Below, in pieces: positions 33,789 through 42,150 of a DNA stretch of 42,354 bases. The stretch is from Bacteroidota bacterium (lineage in GTDB: Bacteria > Bacteroidota > Bacteroidia > Bacteroidales > GCA-2711565). The position numbers and the translations under genes were made by a program. Positions within the stretch are counted from its first letter, which is position 1, and the number at the start of each line of letters is the position of its first letter. The notes below the pieces were generated by a model. The model was not told the DNA's origin. It did not search any database and saw nothing but the letters and a program-made list of their open reading frames with translations. The DNA is taken from positions 1 through 42,354 of the forward strand of contig PIVJ01000016.1 in assembly GCA_003353955.1 (NCBI GenBank), written 5' to 3'.

Positions 33789-34586
33789 ATGAATAATGTT
33801 AATAAAAAAGTGGCAATAGTAACCGGAGCTTATGGAGCAATTGGTTTTTCGATTGCCAAGGAGTTGGCGTTTAGGGATATTGAGGTGGTATTGGTAGGAA
33901 GAAGTGAGCGCAGATTAGAAGAAGCAGTTTCAACCATACTGGCACTTAAGAAGGAAGCGAACGTTTGGTATGAGTTAGTGGATTTATCGAATCAACAATC
34001 AATAAAAAATTTATGCCGAAAGTGGGAGGGACCCTTAGATATTTTGATTAATAATGCCGGAACAACGCCACGTGAAAAGATAATTACCCGGGAAGGCCTG
34101 GAAGTTCAATTCGCCACGAATGTAATGGGTTATTTTTGGATGACTCATTATCTAAGTGAAGTAATGGAGAAATCAACGGAAGCAAGAATTGTGAATGTTG
34201 CCAGCTATTGGGCAGGTGGACTTGATATGCATGATCTTCAATTTGAAAATAGAAATTATTGTAATGAGGTTGCATACAAACAATCGAAGCAGGCAAATAG
34301 AATGCTGACAGTTGCATTTGCAGAATTATTATACACTGATGGAATAACAGTCAATGCTTGTCATCCTGGTGACGTAAATTCTAAACTAAGTAATAATTTA
34401 GGATATGGTGGCCACGAAACTCCTGAATCAGGTGCTACCACACCTATTTGGTTAGCTATAGATTCATCTGTGCTAAACATCTCAGGAAAGTATTTTGAAA
34501 ATAAAAAATTAGCAGCCTGTGACTTTGCTGAAAACAAAGTAGCGATAGATGAACTCTACCGCTACTGTTACCAGTTATTAAAGTGA
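33789..34586 (+). CDS. SDR-family NAD(P)-dependent oxidoreductase
   Basis: The 265-aa product is a classical short-chain dehydrogenase close to retinol-dehydrogenase-like SDRs. It has TGAYGAIG (12-19) for the dinucleotide, NNAG (88-91), catalytic S139 in NVASYWAG, and Y163xxxK167 in YKQSK. GRSERRLE after strand 2 favours NADP(H). The final segment DFAENKVAIDELYRYC resembles retinol dehydrogenase ends. The substrate is unknown. It stands alone with a weak terminator at 34634-34656. Confidence 0.88.
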   Translation: MNNVNKKVAIVTGAYGAIGFSIAKELAFRDIEVVLVGRSERRLEEAVSTILALKKEANVWYELVDLSNQQSIKNLCRKWEGPLDILINNAGTTPREKIITREGLEVQFATNVMGYFWMTHYLSEVMEKSTEARIVNVASYWAGGLDMHDLQFENRNYCNEVAYKQSKQANRMLTVAFAELLYTDGITVNACHPGDVNSKLSNNLGYGGHETPESGATTPIWLAIDSSVLNISGKYFENKKLAACDFAENKVAIDELYRYCYQLLK

Positions 34587-34633
34587 AAACGCAGCATTAA
34601 GTTATGAGCGATCTATTTATTCAAATCCTATTT

Positions 34634-34656
34634 AGGCAAATAAGCTGCCTTTTATA
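34634..34656 (+). terminator. Weak intrinsic terminator after the SDR gene
   Basis: A 5-bp stem AGGCA/TGCCT with a 7-nt loop is followed by TTTTAT. It lies 48 bp past the SDR stop. Confidence 0.35.
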
Positions 34657-34674
34657 AACAGTATTTCTATTTGA

Positions 34675-36351
34675 TTAAAACGGATATTCACTATAAATTA
34701 AGATTGTGAAATTAAGATTTGAGTACCCTTTTGTTACAGAATCATTTTTCTCAGGAACTTCTTCAATTTCTTCAGTTTTATCTATTTCTTCGATTTTCTC
34801 CAATCCATCTTCTGTCATCATATAAATTCGATCTGACCAACTATAATAGTAATAACGTGAACGATGTTTTAGCATGCGATACATATCATCACTCAAATGT
34901 ATTATTGTTCCAACAGGTACTTTTAGTTCTAACCAAAGCTGTTGATCGGCCCAATCAACGTCATTTGAGATCATATAATAATCATTAAAAAATAATTTAT
35001 TGTCGTCTTGCTCAAATTCGTAAATGGTTTTCTCAGCGCGCATTTTAGCATCGAAACCTGTTCTTCCCCTGGCTGAAGAATGCTTGATAAGCATCAGTTG
35101 GTCATTATAACTTTCTGTTATTTCCATCCTGACCTGATTAATCAAATACCCTTCATGGGTGATTACCATTTCAAAGTCATCAATAGTAATATAATCTTCA
35201 TAATTACTATAGGAATTTCGGTTCAGATCTTGGGTGTCCAAGTATATTTCATTTGTTGATGGCTGCTCAATTGCATATTCTTGCTTATCATCTACTTCAT
35301 ATTTGAGATTCTGGAATATCCTGAATGAGAATGTGAGTGTAAAGATCAATCCCATAATCCAAAGAATAAACATTGTCAGCCCTAAGTGTCGTATTTTCTC
35401 AAAACCAAATATTAATCGTATACCAGCGTAAATAAGCATGATAACCGGAATCCCAATAAAGAAGAACAAACCAACTTTAAGTAATCCGATATTTCCGGAG
35501 CTGGATAAAAAGATATCTATTAAGCGATAAGCAGGGAATATACCGACATGCGCGTCGTCGAAGAAGAAAAAGCCGTGATTGAAAAATAATCCGATGAATC
35601 CCAAAACCAAACCCAGACCGGTTAGTAAGATGATTATTCCTAACAGAATCACCAAGCCTTTAAAAAATACCTTCACGATATTTATGAATAATTCTAAGAT
35701 GTCCTCAAAAAAAGTTTTCGGAATATCACTTTTTTTTTTAACGGTCTCTTTGGCTTGCTTTGTTAAATCGTTAATTTTTCCTTTTAAGTTATCGAATTCA
35801 TCTTTTAACGATTTTTCGATATTTGATATATTAACTTTCTCGCCTTTCATTTCAAGTCGTTCCGTGGTAGTTAATGCTTCCGGAAGTGCTATCCAAAGAA
35901 TAACGTAAATAAAAATTCCCAAAGTGGTGAAAAGTGAAATGATAAATAGTATCCTGATCCATAAAGGATCTGTGTGTAAATACGCAGCTATACCACTGGC
36001 TACACCACCAATCATTTTATTTTCCGAATCACGATATAATCTTTTGTAAGCATGACGAGCTCGACTTGGTTCGGAGCTATCTTCTTCTTCATCGGCAAAT
36101 TCACTTGGTTGTCCCATAATGAGTATCACTTCGTCAATGTCTTCTATTCCGATAACCTGTTTTGTATCCGTTAATTTAGCTTGTAAAATTTCGGCTATAC
36201 GATTTTCAATATCAGCTATAACCTCTTCTTTTCCATTCAGGTTATTAAAATGTCTTTTAATGCTGCTTAAGTATGAGCTCAGTTTTGAATACGCATCATC
36301 ATCAATGTGAAAAATTATGCCGCTTATATTTATAGTGAATGTCTTTTTCAT
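34675..36351 (-). CDS. PspC-domain membrane protein
   Basis: The 558-aa product has an N-terminal soluble segment (KTFTINISGIIFHIDDDAY, DIENRIAEILQ), a PspC domain at about 103-165 (KRLYRDSENKMIGGVASGIAAYLHTDPLWIRILF with one helix), a lysine-rich linker, four further hydrophobic helices (about 215-245, 280-345), and a C-terminal soluble part rich in Tyr/Asp (residues ~370-558). This is the usual Bacteroidota PspC arrangement, associated with membrane stress. PadR lies directly upstream with a 2-bp gap, so the two are one operon and PspC output is probably under PadR control. Confidence 0.82.
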   Translation of the reverse strand: MKKTFTINISGIIFHIDDDAYSKLSSYLSSIKRHFNNLNGKEEVIADIENRIAEILQAKLTDTKQVIGIEDIDEVILIMGQPSEFADEEEDSSEPSRARHAYKRLYRDSENKMIGGVASGIAAYLHTDPLWIRILFIISLFTTLGIFIYVILWIALPEALTTTERLEMKGEKVNISNIEKSLKDEFDNLKGKINDLTKQAKETVKKKSDIPKTFFEDILELFINIVKVFFKGLVILLGIIILLTGLGLVLGFIGLFFNHGFFFFDDAHVGIFPAYRLIDIFLSSSGNIGLLKVGLFFFIGIPVIMLIYAGIRLIFGFEKIRHLGLTMFILWIMGLIFTLTFSFRIFQNLKYEVDDKQEYAIEQPSTNEIYLDTQDLNRNSYSNYEDYITIDDFEMVITHEGYLINQVRMEITESYNDQLMLIKHSSARGRTGFDAKMRAEKTIYEFEQDDNKLFFNDYYMISNDVDWADQQLWLELKVPVGTIIHLSDDMYRMLKHRSRYYYYSWSDRIYMMTEDGLEKIEEIDKTEEIEEVPEKNDSVTKGYSNLNFTILIYSEYPF

Positions 36352-36353
36352 CG

Positions 36354-36710
36354 TTATTTGCTTTGAGTTTTTGTTTCTTTTTTATTAGGTTTAGTCAAAT
36401 GCCCAACTGCTTTTACTAGGTCATTCCAATTAATGTTTAACTCTTTTAAGACTTTCTTACCTATTTCTGTAATTTCAAAATACTTACGAGGTGGGCCAGA
36501 TTTTGATTCTTCCCAGCGATAACTTAAAAGACCGTCATTTTTAAGACGGGTAAGTAGGGGATATAAAGTGCCTTCAACAACAATTAGCTCTGATGTTTTT
36601 AGCTCTTCCAGAATATCGGAGGCATAAACTTCTTTGCCTGTAATTATGGATAAGATACATAATTCCAGAACCCCTTTTTTCATCTGTGCTTTTGTTTTTT
36701 CTATATTCAT
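36354..36710 (-). CDS. PadR-family transcriptional repressor
   Basis: The 118-aa product is a PadR-type winged helix: MKKGVLELCILSII, EVYASDILEELK, EGTLYPLLTRLKNDGLLSYRW, GPPRKYFEITEIGKKVL and a short C-terminal helix. It is the small PadR subfamily that dimerises through the C-terminal helix. Immediately upstream of its promoter is the perfect inverted repeat TTTAGTACT-N11-AGTACTAAA, which overlaps the -33 region, so autoregulation is likely. The pair PadR-PspC is common in Bacteroidota. Confidence 0.9.
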   Translation of the reverse strand: MNIEKTKAQMKKGVLELCILSIITGKEVYASDILEELKTSELIVVEGTLYPLLTRLKNDGLLSYRWEESKSGPPRKYFEITEIGKKVLKELNINWNDLVKAVGHLTKPNKKETKTQSK

Positions 36711-36714
36711 GCTA

Positions 36715-36722
36715 CAAATATA
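36715..36722 (-). promoter_or_regulatory. -7 promoter element for padR-pspC
   Basis: TATATTTG on the minus strand matches TAnnTTTG. The gene starts 5 bp downstream, so the leader would be nearly absent. Confidence 0.5.
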
Positions 36723-36730
36723 ATGTATTT

Positions 36731-36759
36731 TTTAGTACTATGCAACACAAAGTACTAAA
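36731..36759 (-). promoter_or_regulatory. Likely PadR operator (inverted repeat)
   Basis: Perfect 9-bp arms TTTAGTACT (36731-36739) and AGTACTAAA (36751-36759) are separated by 11 bp and lie 8 bp upstream of the -7 element. Dimeric PadR proteins bind such sites in front of their own genes. Confidence 0.65.
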
Positions 36760-37075
36760 TAAATGATATTAATTTATTTAACCTAATACTATATAAAGTG
36801 TAAATCGCTCAAATACAGAAGGGTGGGTGGTTTTTGAAATTTTAAAGAATGTTTTATTTTTATTCAATTTAAATAAAATGACGTAAAAAGTGGTACGGTA
36901 TTTAGCTATACTTAATGATTATAATAACAAACGGCCTCATGATAGCTTAAAAGATCTGAGCCTAATTCGGTACGCTGAAATTTTCCTCAATGGGATATTA
37001 CCATTGAGGAAAAAGCAATATCTTTGAAATATTCTACTTAAACACTGTTCTGGAAATGGGAAGTTTGTAGTATAA
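36760..37075. other. padR-MATE intergenic region
   Basis: Besides the transposase scrap there is no gene. The inverted repeat at 36981-37013 could serve as a transcript end for the MATE gene on the minus strand, but it lacks a clear U-run. Confidence 0.4.
36887..37027 (+). pseudogene. IS3-type transposase, C-terminal scrap
   Basis: The frame from 36887 to the TGA at 37025-37027 reads ILNDYNNKRPHDSLKDLSL then IRYAEIFLNG. The YNxxRPHxSLxxxSPxxY pattern is the signature end of the integrase-core domain of IS3-family and related transposases. An in-frame TAA precedes it at 36884, and the DDE catalytic part is absent. It includes a perfect 13-bp inverted repeat (36981-36993 and 37001-37013, TTTTCCTCAATGG) that is partly coding. 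Confidence 0.6.
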
Positions 37076-38365
37076 CTAAGCCCTGATTTTTCCTGAAAAT
37101 AACGTTAACATAATGCCTCTTGACACCATGAAAAGCATAAATGATAACCACAGGCCATGATTACCTAAGTCTTTACCTATGAAATAATAGAAGGGGAAAA
37201 ATAAAACTACCGTAGAAATGAGCATGGTATTTCGTTGTGAAGAACTGGCAGTAGCTCCAATATAAATGCCGTCCCAAATAAAGGCTGAAAAAGTGAGCAA
37301 TGGAACACTTACTATCCAAATCAGGTAGGGGGTAGCATTAGCAATTACATTGTTATCAGTGGTAATTAAATAAAGAATGCTTTTACCACCTAAATAATAA
37401 ATAGCAGTGAAGAGCAGGCTTATACCCAAGCCCCATTTAAACAGGTCCTTGATGATTCGTTTTAATTGGAAGCTATTTCCGGCACCAATTTGTTTTCCTA
37501 CCAAGGCTTCGGCAGCATACGAAAAGCCATCAATTAAATAAGAAAACAAAAAGAAGAATTGTAATAAAATAGTATTTGCTGCTAATATCTCATCACTAAT
37601 ACTGGCAGATTCTGCAGTGAAAAACGATAAAGTGAGTAATAGTAAAATAGTGCGGATGAGAATATCACGGTTGACCATGAGATATCGCTTAAGTGCTTTT
37701 AGCTGCATCATCGATTGATAACTCCAGTATGGTAAATAGGAACGGTATTTCTTTAAAAATAAAACAATTGCTAAGGCAAGCCCACAATATTGAGCAATCA
37801 GTGTTCCCCAGGCTACACCTTCCGATTTCATCCCGAAACCATAAATAAAGATAAAGTTGAAAATAAGGTTAAGCGAAGTAATGCTGATGGCAATAATCAT
37901 GGGATATCTTGCATTTTGCATGCCTAAAAACCATCCGGTTATAGCAAACAAACTAATGGCTGCAGGGGCAGCAAAGATTCGAATTTGGAAATATTCCTTC
38001 GCCATAGTTTCTACTGCCGGACTGCCGGAAATTAGGTTGAAGCCAAAATGAGCAATGGGATATTGTAAAATAAGAATTAAGAAACTACCAATGAGTGCAA
38101 CGATTACGGCACGGCTAAGCGTTAAAATGATTTCTTTATTATCGTTGGCACCATAGGCCTGAGCCGTAAAACCAGAACTACTCATTCGTAAAAAACCAAA
38201 GCCAAAATAAATGAAATTGAAAATCATGCTTCCCAAGGCCACCGCACCAATATATATTCCCGACTCCAAATGCCCCAGTATTGCTAAATCTACCATGCCC
38301 AATAGCGGAATGGTAATATTGCTGATAATGTTTGGAATGGCAATCCTAAGAATTTCTTTATTCAC
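37076..38365 (-). CDS. MATE-family efflux transporter (DinF-like)
   Basis: The 429-aa product has about twelve membrane helices of the MATE fold. The N-terminal IAIPNIISNITIPLLGMVDLAILGHL carries the conserved Asp of helix 1 (GMVDLAILG), and helix 7-8 region has SYLIDGFSYAAEALVGKQIGAGN, typical of the DinF subfamily. It would exchange cations for drugs or metabolites across the inner membrane. It is a single gene; substrate is unknown. Confidence 0.88.
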   Translation of the reverse strand: MNKEILRIAIPNIISNITIPLLGMVDLAILGHLESGIYIGAVALGSMIFNFIYFGFGFLRMSSSGFTAQAYGANDNKEIILTLSRAVIVALIGSFLILILQYPIAHFGFNLISGSPAVETMAKEYFQIRIFAAPAAISLFAITGWFLGMQNARYPMIIAISITSLNLIFNFIFIYGFGMKSEGVAWGTLIAQYCGLALAIVLFLKKYRSYLPYWSYQSMMQLKALKRYLMVNRDILIRTILLLLTLSFFTAESASISDEILAANTILLQFFFLFSYLIDGFSYAAEALVGKQIGAGNSFQLKRIIKDLFKWGLGISLLFTAIYYLGGKSILYLITTDNNVIANATPYLIWIVSVPLLTFSAFIWDGIYIGATASSSQRNTMLISTVVLFFPFYYFIGKDLGNHGLWLSFMLFMVSRGIMLTLFSGKIRA

Positions 38366-38405
38366 AGACTAATTTTTAGCGAAGATATGAAAGTGCTCTG
38401 ATTTA

Positions 38406-38474
38406 AAATCTTAAATCTTAAATCTATGAATCAAGAATCAAACTAATCTAACATCTTGTGTCTTGCGTCTTGTG
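38406..38474. repeat. Two runs of 7-bp tandem repeats
   Basis: AAATCTT is present about three times at 38406-38425 (last copy one base short) and TCTTGTG/TCTTGCG/TCTTGTG at 38454-38474. These are short imperfect tandem arrays in the MATE-cspA-like gap. Confidence 0.5.
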
Positions 38475-38496
38475 TTTGGAGAGTAATTCGAAAGTA

Positions 38497-38949
38497 TTAT
38501 TTTATAAGTTTTACTTCAGCAGCAGCAGGTCCTTTATGTCCTTTTTCAATCTTATAGCTTACCAGATTCCCTTCTTTAATTTCTTGTAACAGATTATTGG
38601 CATGAACAAAAATGCTAATTTTTGTATCATTATCCCTGATAAAACCATATCCTTTTTCGTCGTTGAAAAAAGTTACTGTACCTGTGTTGGGCTCGTCGAT
38701 TTCTTTGCTGCGATCGCGTTTAGGGACATTATATTCAATATCTTCTAATTTTGTATTGTCTTTTTTACTTGGATCAGGTGCTGTGGAAGTAATTATTCCA
38801 TGTTCATCAACATAGGCAATCATATCGTCCAGATTACCGGATTTTACATTTTCTTTCCGGGCGAGCATTTTCTTCTCTTTATCTTTTCTCTTTTTTTCTT
38901 TTCTTGCCTGTATGTCCTTCTTACTAAACGATTCTTGTGATCTTCCCAT
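38497..38949 (-). CDS. Cold-shock domain protein with basic N-terminal extension
   Basis: The 150-aa product has a single cold-shock domain at the C-terminus (about 88-149): GTVTFFNDEKGYGFIRD contains RNP1 KGYGFI, and IFVHANNL contains RNP2. It ends GHKGPAAAEVKLIK as in standard Csp proteins. The preceding ~45 residues are Lys/Glu/Arg-rich (KKDIQARKEKKRKDKEKK), likely helical, followed by a low-complexity linker. It binds single-stranded RNA/DNA; the extension may add affinity or a partner. It is 27 bp downstream of the nitronate monooxygenase gene on the same strand and may share its transcript. Confidence 0.9.
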   Translation of the reverse strand: MGRSQESFSKKDIQARKEKKRKDKEKKMLARKENVKSGNLDDMIAYVDEHGIITSTAPDPSKKDNTKLEDIEYNVPKRDRSKEIDEPNTGTVTFFNDEKGYGFIRDNDTKISIFVHANNLLQEIKEGNLVSYKIEKGHKGPAAAEVKLIK

Positions 38950-38976
38950 TTGTTTTTTAAACGTAATTAATGTGTT

Positions 38977-40083
38977 TTATATTGATTTATCTTTTGTTGT
39001 GGCATTTTTAAACTTGGCCTTCGCCTGATTGAATTCACTTGTAAGTTCTGTAAATACTTTTTTTACGGTTGTAATTGCTTTTACCTTAGTGGCATTCGTG
39101 CTGGTAAATGCGAAACCGTCGGACATATTCCCTTTATAAGCTGCCAATAAAGCATTAGCAATACAATATAGGGTTGTTTTTGGATTACAAGACTTGATGC
39201 AATGGTACCTGCATGCAGTAGGTCTTCGCTTACCATCTTCGGTTTCTGTAAGGAAGTTATTAAAAATGGTTCTTCCGGGCAATCCTACCGGACTCTTGAT
39301 GATTCTGATATCTTCATCCTTGGCTTGAATAAAGGCATCTTTAAAATTTGGAGAAGCATCGCATTCTTCTGTTGCTACAAAGCGGGTACCTAATTGTACT
39401 GCCGTTGCGCCCCTTCGCATGATCTTAAACATGTCTTTTCCACTATAAATACCACCTGCCGCAATTACAGGGATATTTTTATTAAAACGCTTACGAATGT
39501 CTTCGGTAACCTTCAAAACATCCGCTATTAAGTTTTCTAATTTATTGCTTTCATTTTTCAATACGTCTGCTTTAAATCCCAAATGGCCTCCGGCTTTTGG
39601 CCCCTCAACCACAAAGGCATCTGGCAGGTAATCATAATTTTGTTTCCACTTTGTACATATAATCGAAGCAGCCCGATCCGAAGATACGATCGGTACCAGT
39701 TTGGTGCTATTTCCTTTTTGTAAATACTTAGGTAAATCAAGCGGAAGTCCTGCACCTGCAAATATAATGTCGATGCCTTCATCAATTGAAGTTCGTACCA
39801 TATCCGAAAAATTGGTCAGTACCGACATGATGTTTACACCCAGTACGCCCACACTCTTTTCTCGCGCTTTTCTTATCTCATCGCGAAGAACTTCAATGTT
39901 GTTTAATCTGTAATTCACATTGGCTTTCTCACCTGTAAGACCAATGGCAACCGTTGAAATAATCCCAACGCCACCCATATTAGCCACTGCTGAAGCCAAT
40001 CCTGATAATGAAACACCGACACCCATTCCACCTTGTATGATGGGTACCGGAATTTTTAGATCGCCTATATAAAATGATTTCAT
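38977..40083 (-). CDS. Nitronate monooxygenase family flavoprotein
   Basis: The 368-aa product is an FMN-dependent TIM barrel of the 2-nitropropane dioxygenase/NMO family. Motifs: PIIQGGMGVGVSLSGLASAVANMGGVGIIS at the start, FVVEGPKAGGHLG with the FMN/active-site His, PVIAAGGIYSG and GATAVQLGTRFVATEECDAS. The Cys-rich CRYHCIKSCNPKTTLYCIA (about 292-310) is a conserved extra in one bacterial subgroup. It may detoxify nitronates or act as another oxidoreductase such as an enoyl reductase. The promoter element is at 40202-40209. Confidence 0.85.
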   Translation of the reverse strand: MKSFYIGDLKIPVPIIQGGMGVGVSLSGLASAVANMGGVGIISTVAIGLTGEKANVNYRLNNIEVLRDEIRKAREKSVGVLGVNIMSVLTNFSDMVRTSIDEGIDIIFAGAGLPLDLPKYLQKGNSTKLVPIVSSDRAASIICTKWKQNYDYLPDAFVVEGPKAGGHLGFKADVLKNESNKLENLIADVLKVTEDIRKRFNKNIPVIAAGGIYSGKDMFKIMRRGATAVQLGTRFVATEECDASPNFKDAFIQAKDEDIRIIKSPVGLPGRTIFNNFLTETEDGKRRPTACRYHCIKSCNPKTTLYCIANALLAAYKGNMSDGFAFTSTNATKVKAITTVKKVFTELTSEFNQAKAKFKNATTKDKSI

Positions 40084-40372
40084 TTTCTAATATTTTTGTA
40101 ATAATAAATTGTAAATTATGATTTAAGAATTGAACTGGACTTAGCTGTTAAACAAGAGGTCGTAAGTAATGATAGCGCATTTACTTGAATCAATATTTTG
40201 GCAAAGATACTACTTTATCCACATATTTTACCCAAAAAGAAACCAATAAGAAGAATATTTAAGCACAAAGATTATTGCAACTAATCAGTATGCGCAATAA
40301 TCTTTCAAAAATAAGCCATTATTAACAATCTAACAATGTTGTCAATATTGTTTTGTGGTCTTTTGTTAAATC
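40084..40372. other. Intergenic region upstream of the nitronate monooxygenase gene
   Basis: It holds the -7 element TATCTTTG (40202-40209, minus) and a perfect 12-bp inverted repeat AAAGATTATTGC/GCAATAATCTTT (40267-40278, 40294-40305) without a T-run. No gene is visible. Confidence 0.45.
40202..40209 (-). promoter_or_regulatory. -7 promoter element for the nitronate monooxygenase gene
   Basis: TATCTTTG on the minus strand matches TAnnTTTG; leader of about 110 nt. Confidence 0.45.
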
Positions 40373-40987
40373 AGTGAAGATGGCATTCATTATTTATTAA
40401 ACAAACTTATAAGCAAATCCAAGCCTGGGTATGAATTGATAAGAGAGAAACTAATATCGGGTGATCGTTTTGCAATTGGAACCGATGAAACAGGCATAAA
40501 GGTTTCTGGTGATAAATATTGGGCATGGACCTGGCAAAACGATGAAGCCACATTTATTTCTATTACCGACAACAGGGGTGGAAAGAGTATTACAGAAAAC
40601 TATAAAAGTGGTTTTGAGAAATCTGTTTTAGTGCGCGATTTCTGGAGAAGCCACTTCAACACCAAAGCACTGACCCATCAACTATGCATAGCTCATTTAT
40701 TAAGAGAACTGAACTACCTGGGCGAGCGCTATAATCATAAGTGGAGCAGGGGTTGTAAAATGCTGTTTATCTCAGCCATTAAACTAAAAAAGCAAATGAG
40801 TAAAGCAGATTATTATGTGCACAATCCCCGAAGGACAACCTTAGAAAACCGATTAATGATATTACTCAACTATACGTTGAATGAAAATGACAAAGAACTT
40901 ATTGCTTTTCAAAACAGGCTGATTAAATATCAACATTACCTATTTACGTTCCTTTACCTACCCGACTTTTTTCTTGTCAGAATCTAA
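40373..40987 (+). pseudogene. IS66-family transposase (TnpC) fragment
   Basis: The central part of an IS66 transposase is present: the frame from 40373 reads SEDGIHYLLNK, then IGTDETGIKVSGDKYWAWTW with the first catalytic Asp of the DDE set, LVRDFWRSHF with the second Asp, HQLCIAHLLRELNYL and IKYQHYLFTFLYLPD. Full TnpC has about 500 residues with an N-terminal zinc finger and a C-terminal catalytic Glu; both ends are missing here. Homology ends near 40966 and an unrelated tail (DFFLVRI) follows. No TnpA/TnpB is nearby. Confidence 0.8.
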
Positions 40988-41540
40988 AACCATACATAAG
41001 TAGAATTTTCCAATGGGTTACTATGCTCCCAATCTTTATTATTATTCCACCAATTTTTATATAAATCTCTAACGATATGGATTTCTGCCCCGTTAAGACC
41101 CTTTACTCTTTCGTTTTCAATTAATGTTGCATCAATTAAGCATGGGCTAAGCGAGTCATATCCACTTCCATTTCTTATTCCTTCAACAGTCCAAAGCAAA
41201 CATTCGCCCAAAATATGATAGTCTCGACCAAAAGAAAAGGGAGTCCTAGAAGAAATAGGATTTAAGGGGAAATTAGTAATATGAGCTGTATCTTTCGAAA
41301 AGTCAATAAGAGATTGAATATGCTTTTCTGAAAATTTAGGCATTATTATCCATAAGTTTTTACCATTTTCTCCTTTCTCATAACTACTATAAGTTCCATT
41401 TTTTTTTGATGTACAAATTTCTCAATATCAGGGTTGTAAAAATCAAATTCGTCTTTTTCACAACTAATGCAAAAAAGAGTCAGAGCAGCAATAATTAATA
41501 ATGCGAATCAAGGGGTGAGATTCCCCTTTACCTACTCGAC
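40951..41540. repeat. 16-bp direct repeats around the lipoprotein pseudogene
   Basis: CCTTTACCTACCCGAC at 40951-40966 recurs at 41525-41540 with one change. The first copy is the very end of the IS66-like coding sequence (TFLYLPD), so the second may be a displaced piece of the same element. Confidence 0.45.
40984..41507 (-). pseudogene. DUF4943-like lipoprotein gene, frameshifted
   Basis: The longest open piece (41343-40984, 119 aa: PFSFGRDYHILGECLLW, VEGIRNGSGYDSLSPCLID, VRDLYKNWW) resembles a Bacteroidota lipoprotein family I associate with DUF4943. The upstream minus-strand sequence continues the protein: LIIAALTLFCISCEKDEFD is a lipoprotein signal with lipobox, then NPDIEKFVHQ, then a run of nine A (near 41399-41407) after which the frame shifts by one. 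Ten A would restore it. No start codon is found before ALLIIAAL, where a TGA stands two codons upstream, so the 5' end is also damaged or unusual. Confidence 0.55.
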
Positions 41541-41550
41541 GTTTTCAAAT

Positions 41551-42150
41551 CTACTTGTTGTTTTGTGCAGGATAATCCTTAAATTTTTTTATTATCAATA
41601 ATGTAATTAAAGCCGATGTCATAAAAAACGATATTCCAATCAAGTGAGAAATTAACTTACTACTAGATTCTCCTAATGCATTAAAATCATTCATAGAGCC
41701 TAATAAATAAGCTGAATAGTTATTACCTATATCAAAAAGCGGACTAAGAATAAGTAAAACTAATATTAAACCTAGAATAAATGGTTTTTTCATCTCCATT
41801 TTGATTATCACAAAATATCCAACAGCTAAGAGAATGATATCTTTTGCATATGGCAAGAGTATAATTATAAAATCTTTAGAGTCACTTTTATAATCATAAT
41901 TTATATATCCTGTCCCAAGTTCTCCTTTCCAAAATTTCGGAATCAATTGGAATTCAAATATAGTTTTATCAAAAATCCATGCACCAAACATGTGTGATAA
42001 TTCATGGAATAAGGCATATGTTAGATACCAAATCAGATATATTATCACAATACTTGATCCATATTCTTTAAATGTCCAACTACTCCGCTGATAGAATAAA
42101 ACTAAAGGTAGCATTATCAGTAAAGCAATTTCTAGTACACTTAAAATCAT
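41551..42150 (-). CDS. HExxH membrane protein, M50-like
   Basis: The 199-aa product has about six hydrophobic helices. Helix 2 contains HELSH (H49-E50-L-S-H53), the zinc-binding motif of membrane-embedded M50/site-2 proteases, in AYALFHELSHMFGAWIF-like context. A later helix has SPLFDIGNN, which may correspond to the third zinc ligand region (NPDG/LDG in M50), with an Asp. The protein is shorter than most M50 proteases and lacks a PDZ domain. It could be a peptidase or a degenerate relative. It is the last gene seen and has no recognised partner. Confidence 0.6.
   Translation of the reverse strand: MILSVLEIALLIMLPLVLFYQRSSWTFKEYGSSIVIIYLIWYLTYALFHELSHMFGAWIFDKTIFEFQLIPKFWKGELGTGYINYDYKSDSKDFIIILLPYAKDIILLAVGYFVIIKMEMKKPFILGLILVLLILSPLFDIGNNYSAYLLGSMNDFNALGESSSKLISHLIGISFFMTSALITLLIIKKFKDYPAQNNK

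Noticed and set aside
38406-38474. Tandem heptamers as a CRISPR-like array
   Set aside because: The units are only 7 bp with no spacers; no cas genes are present.
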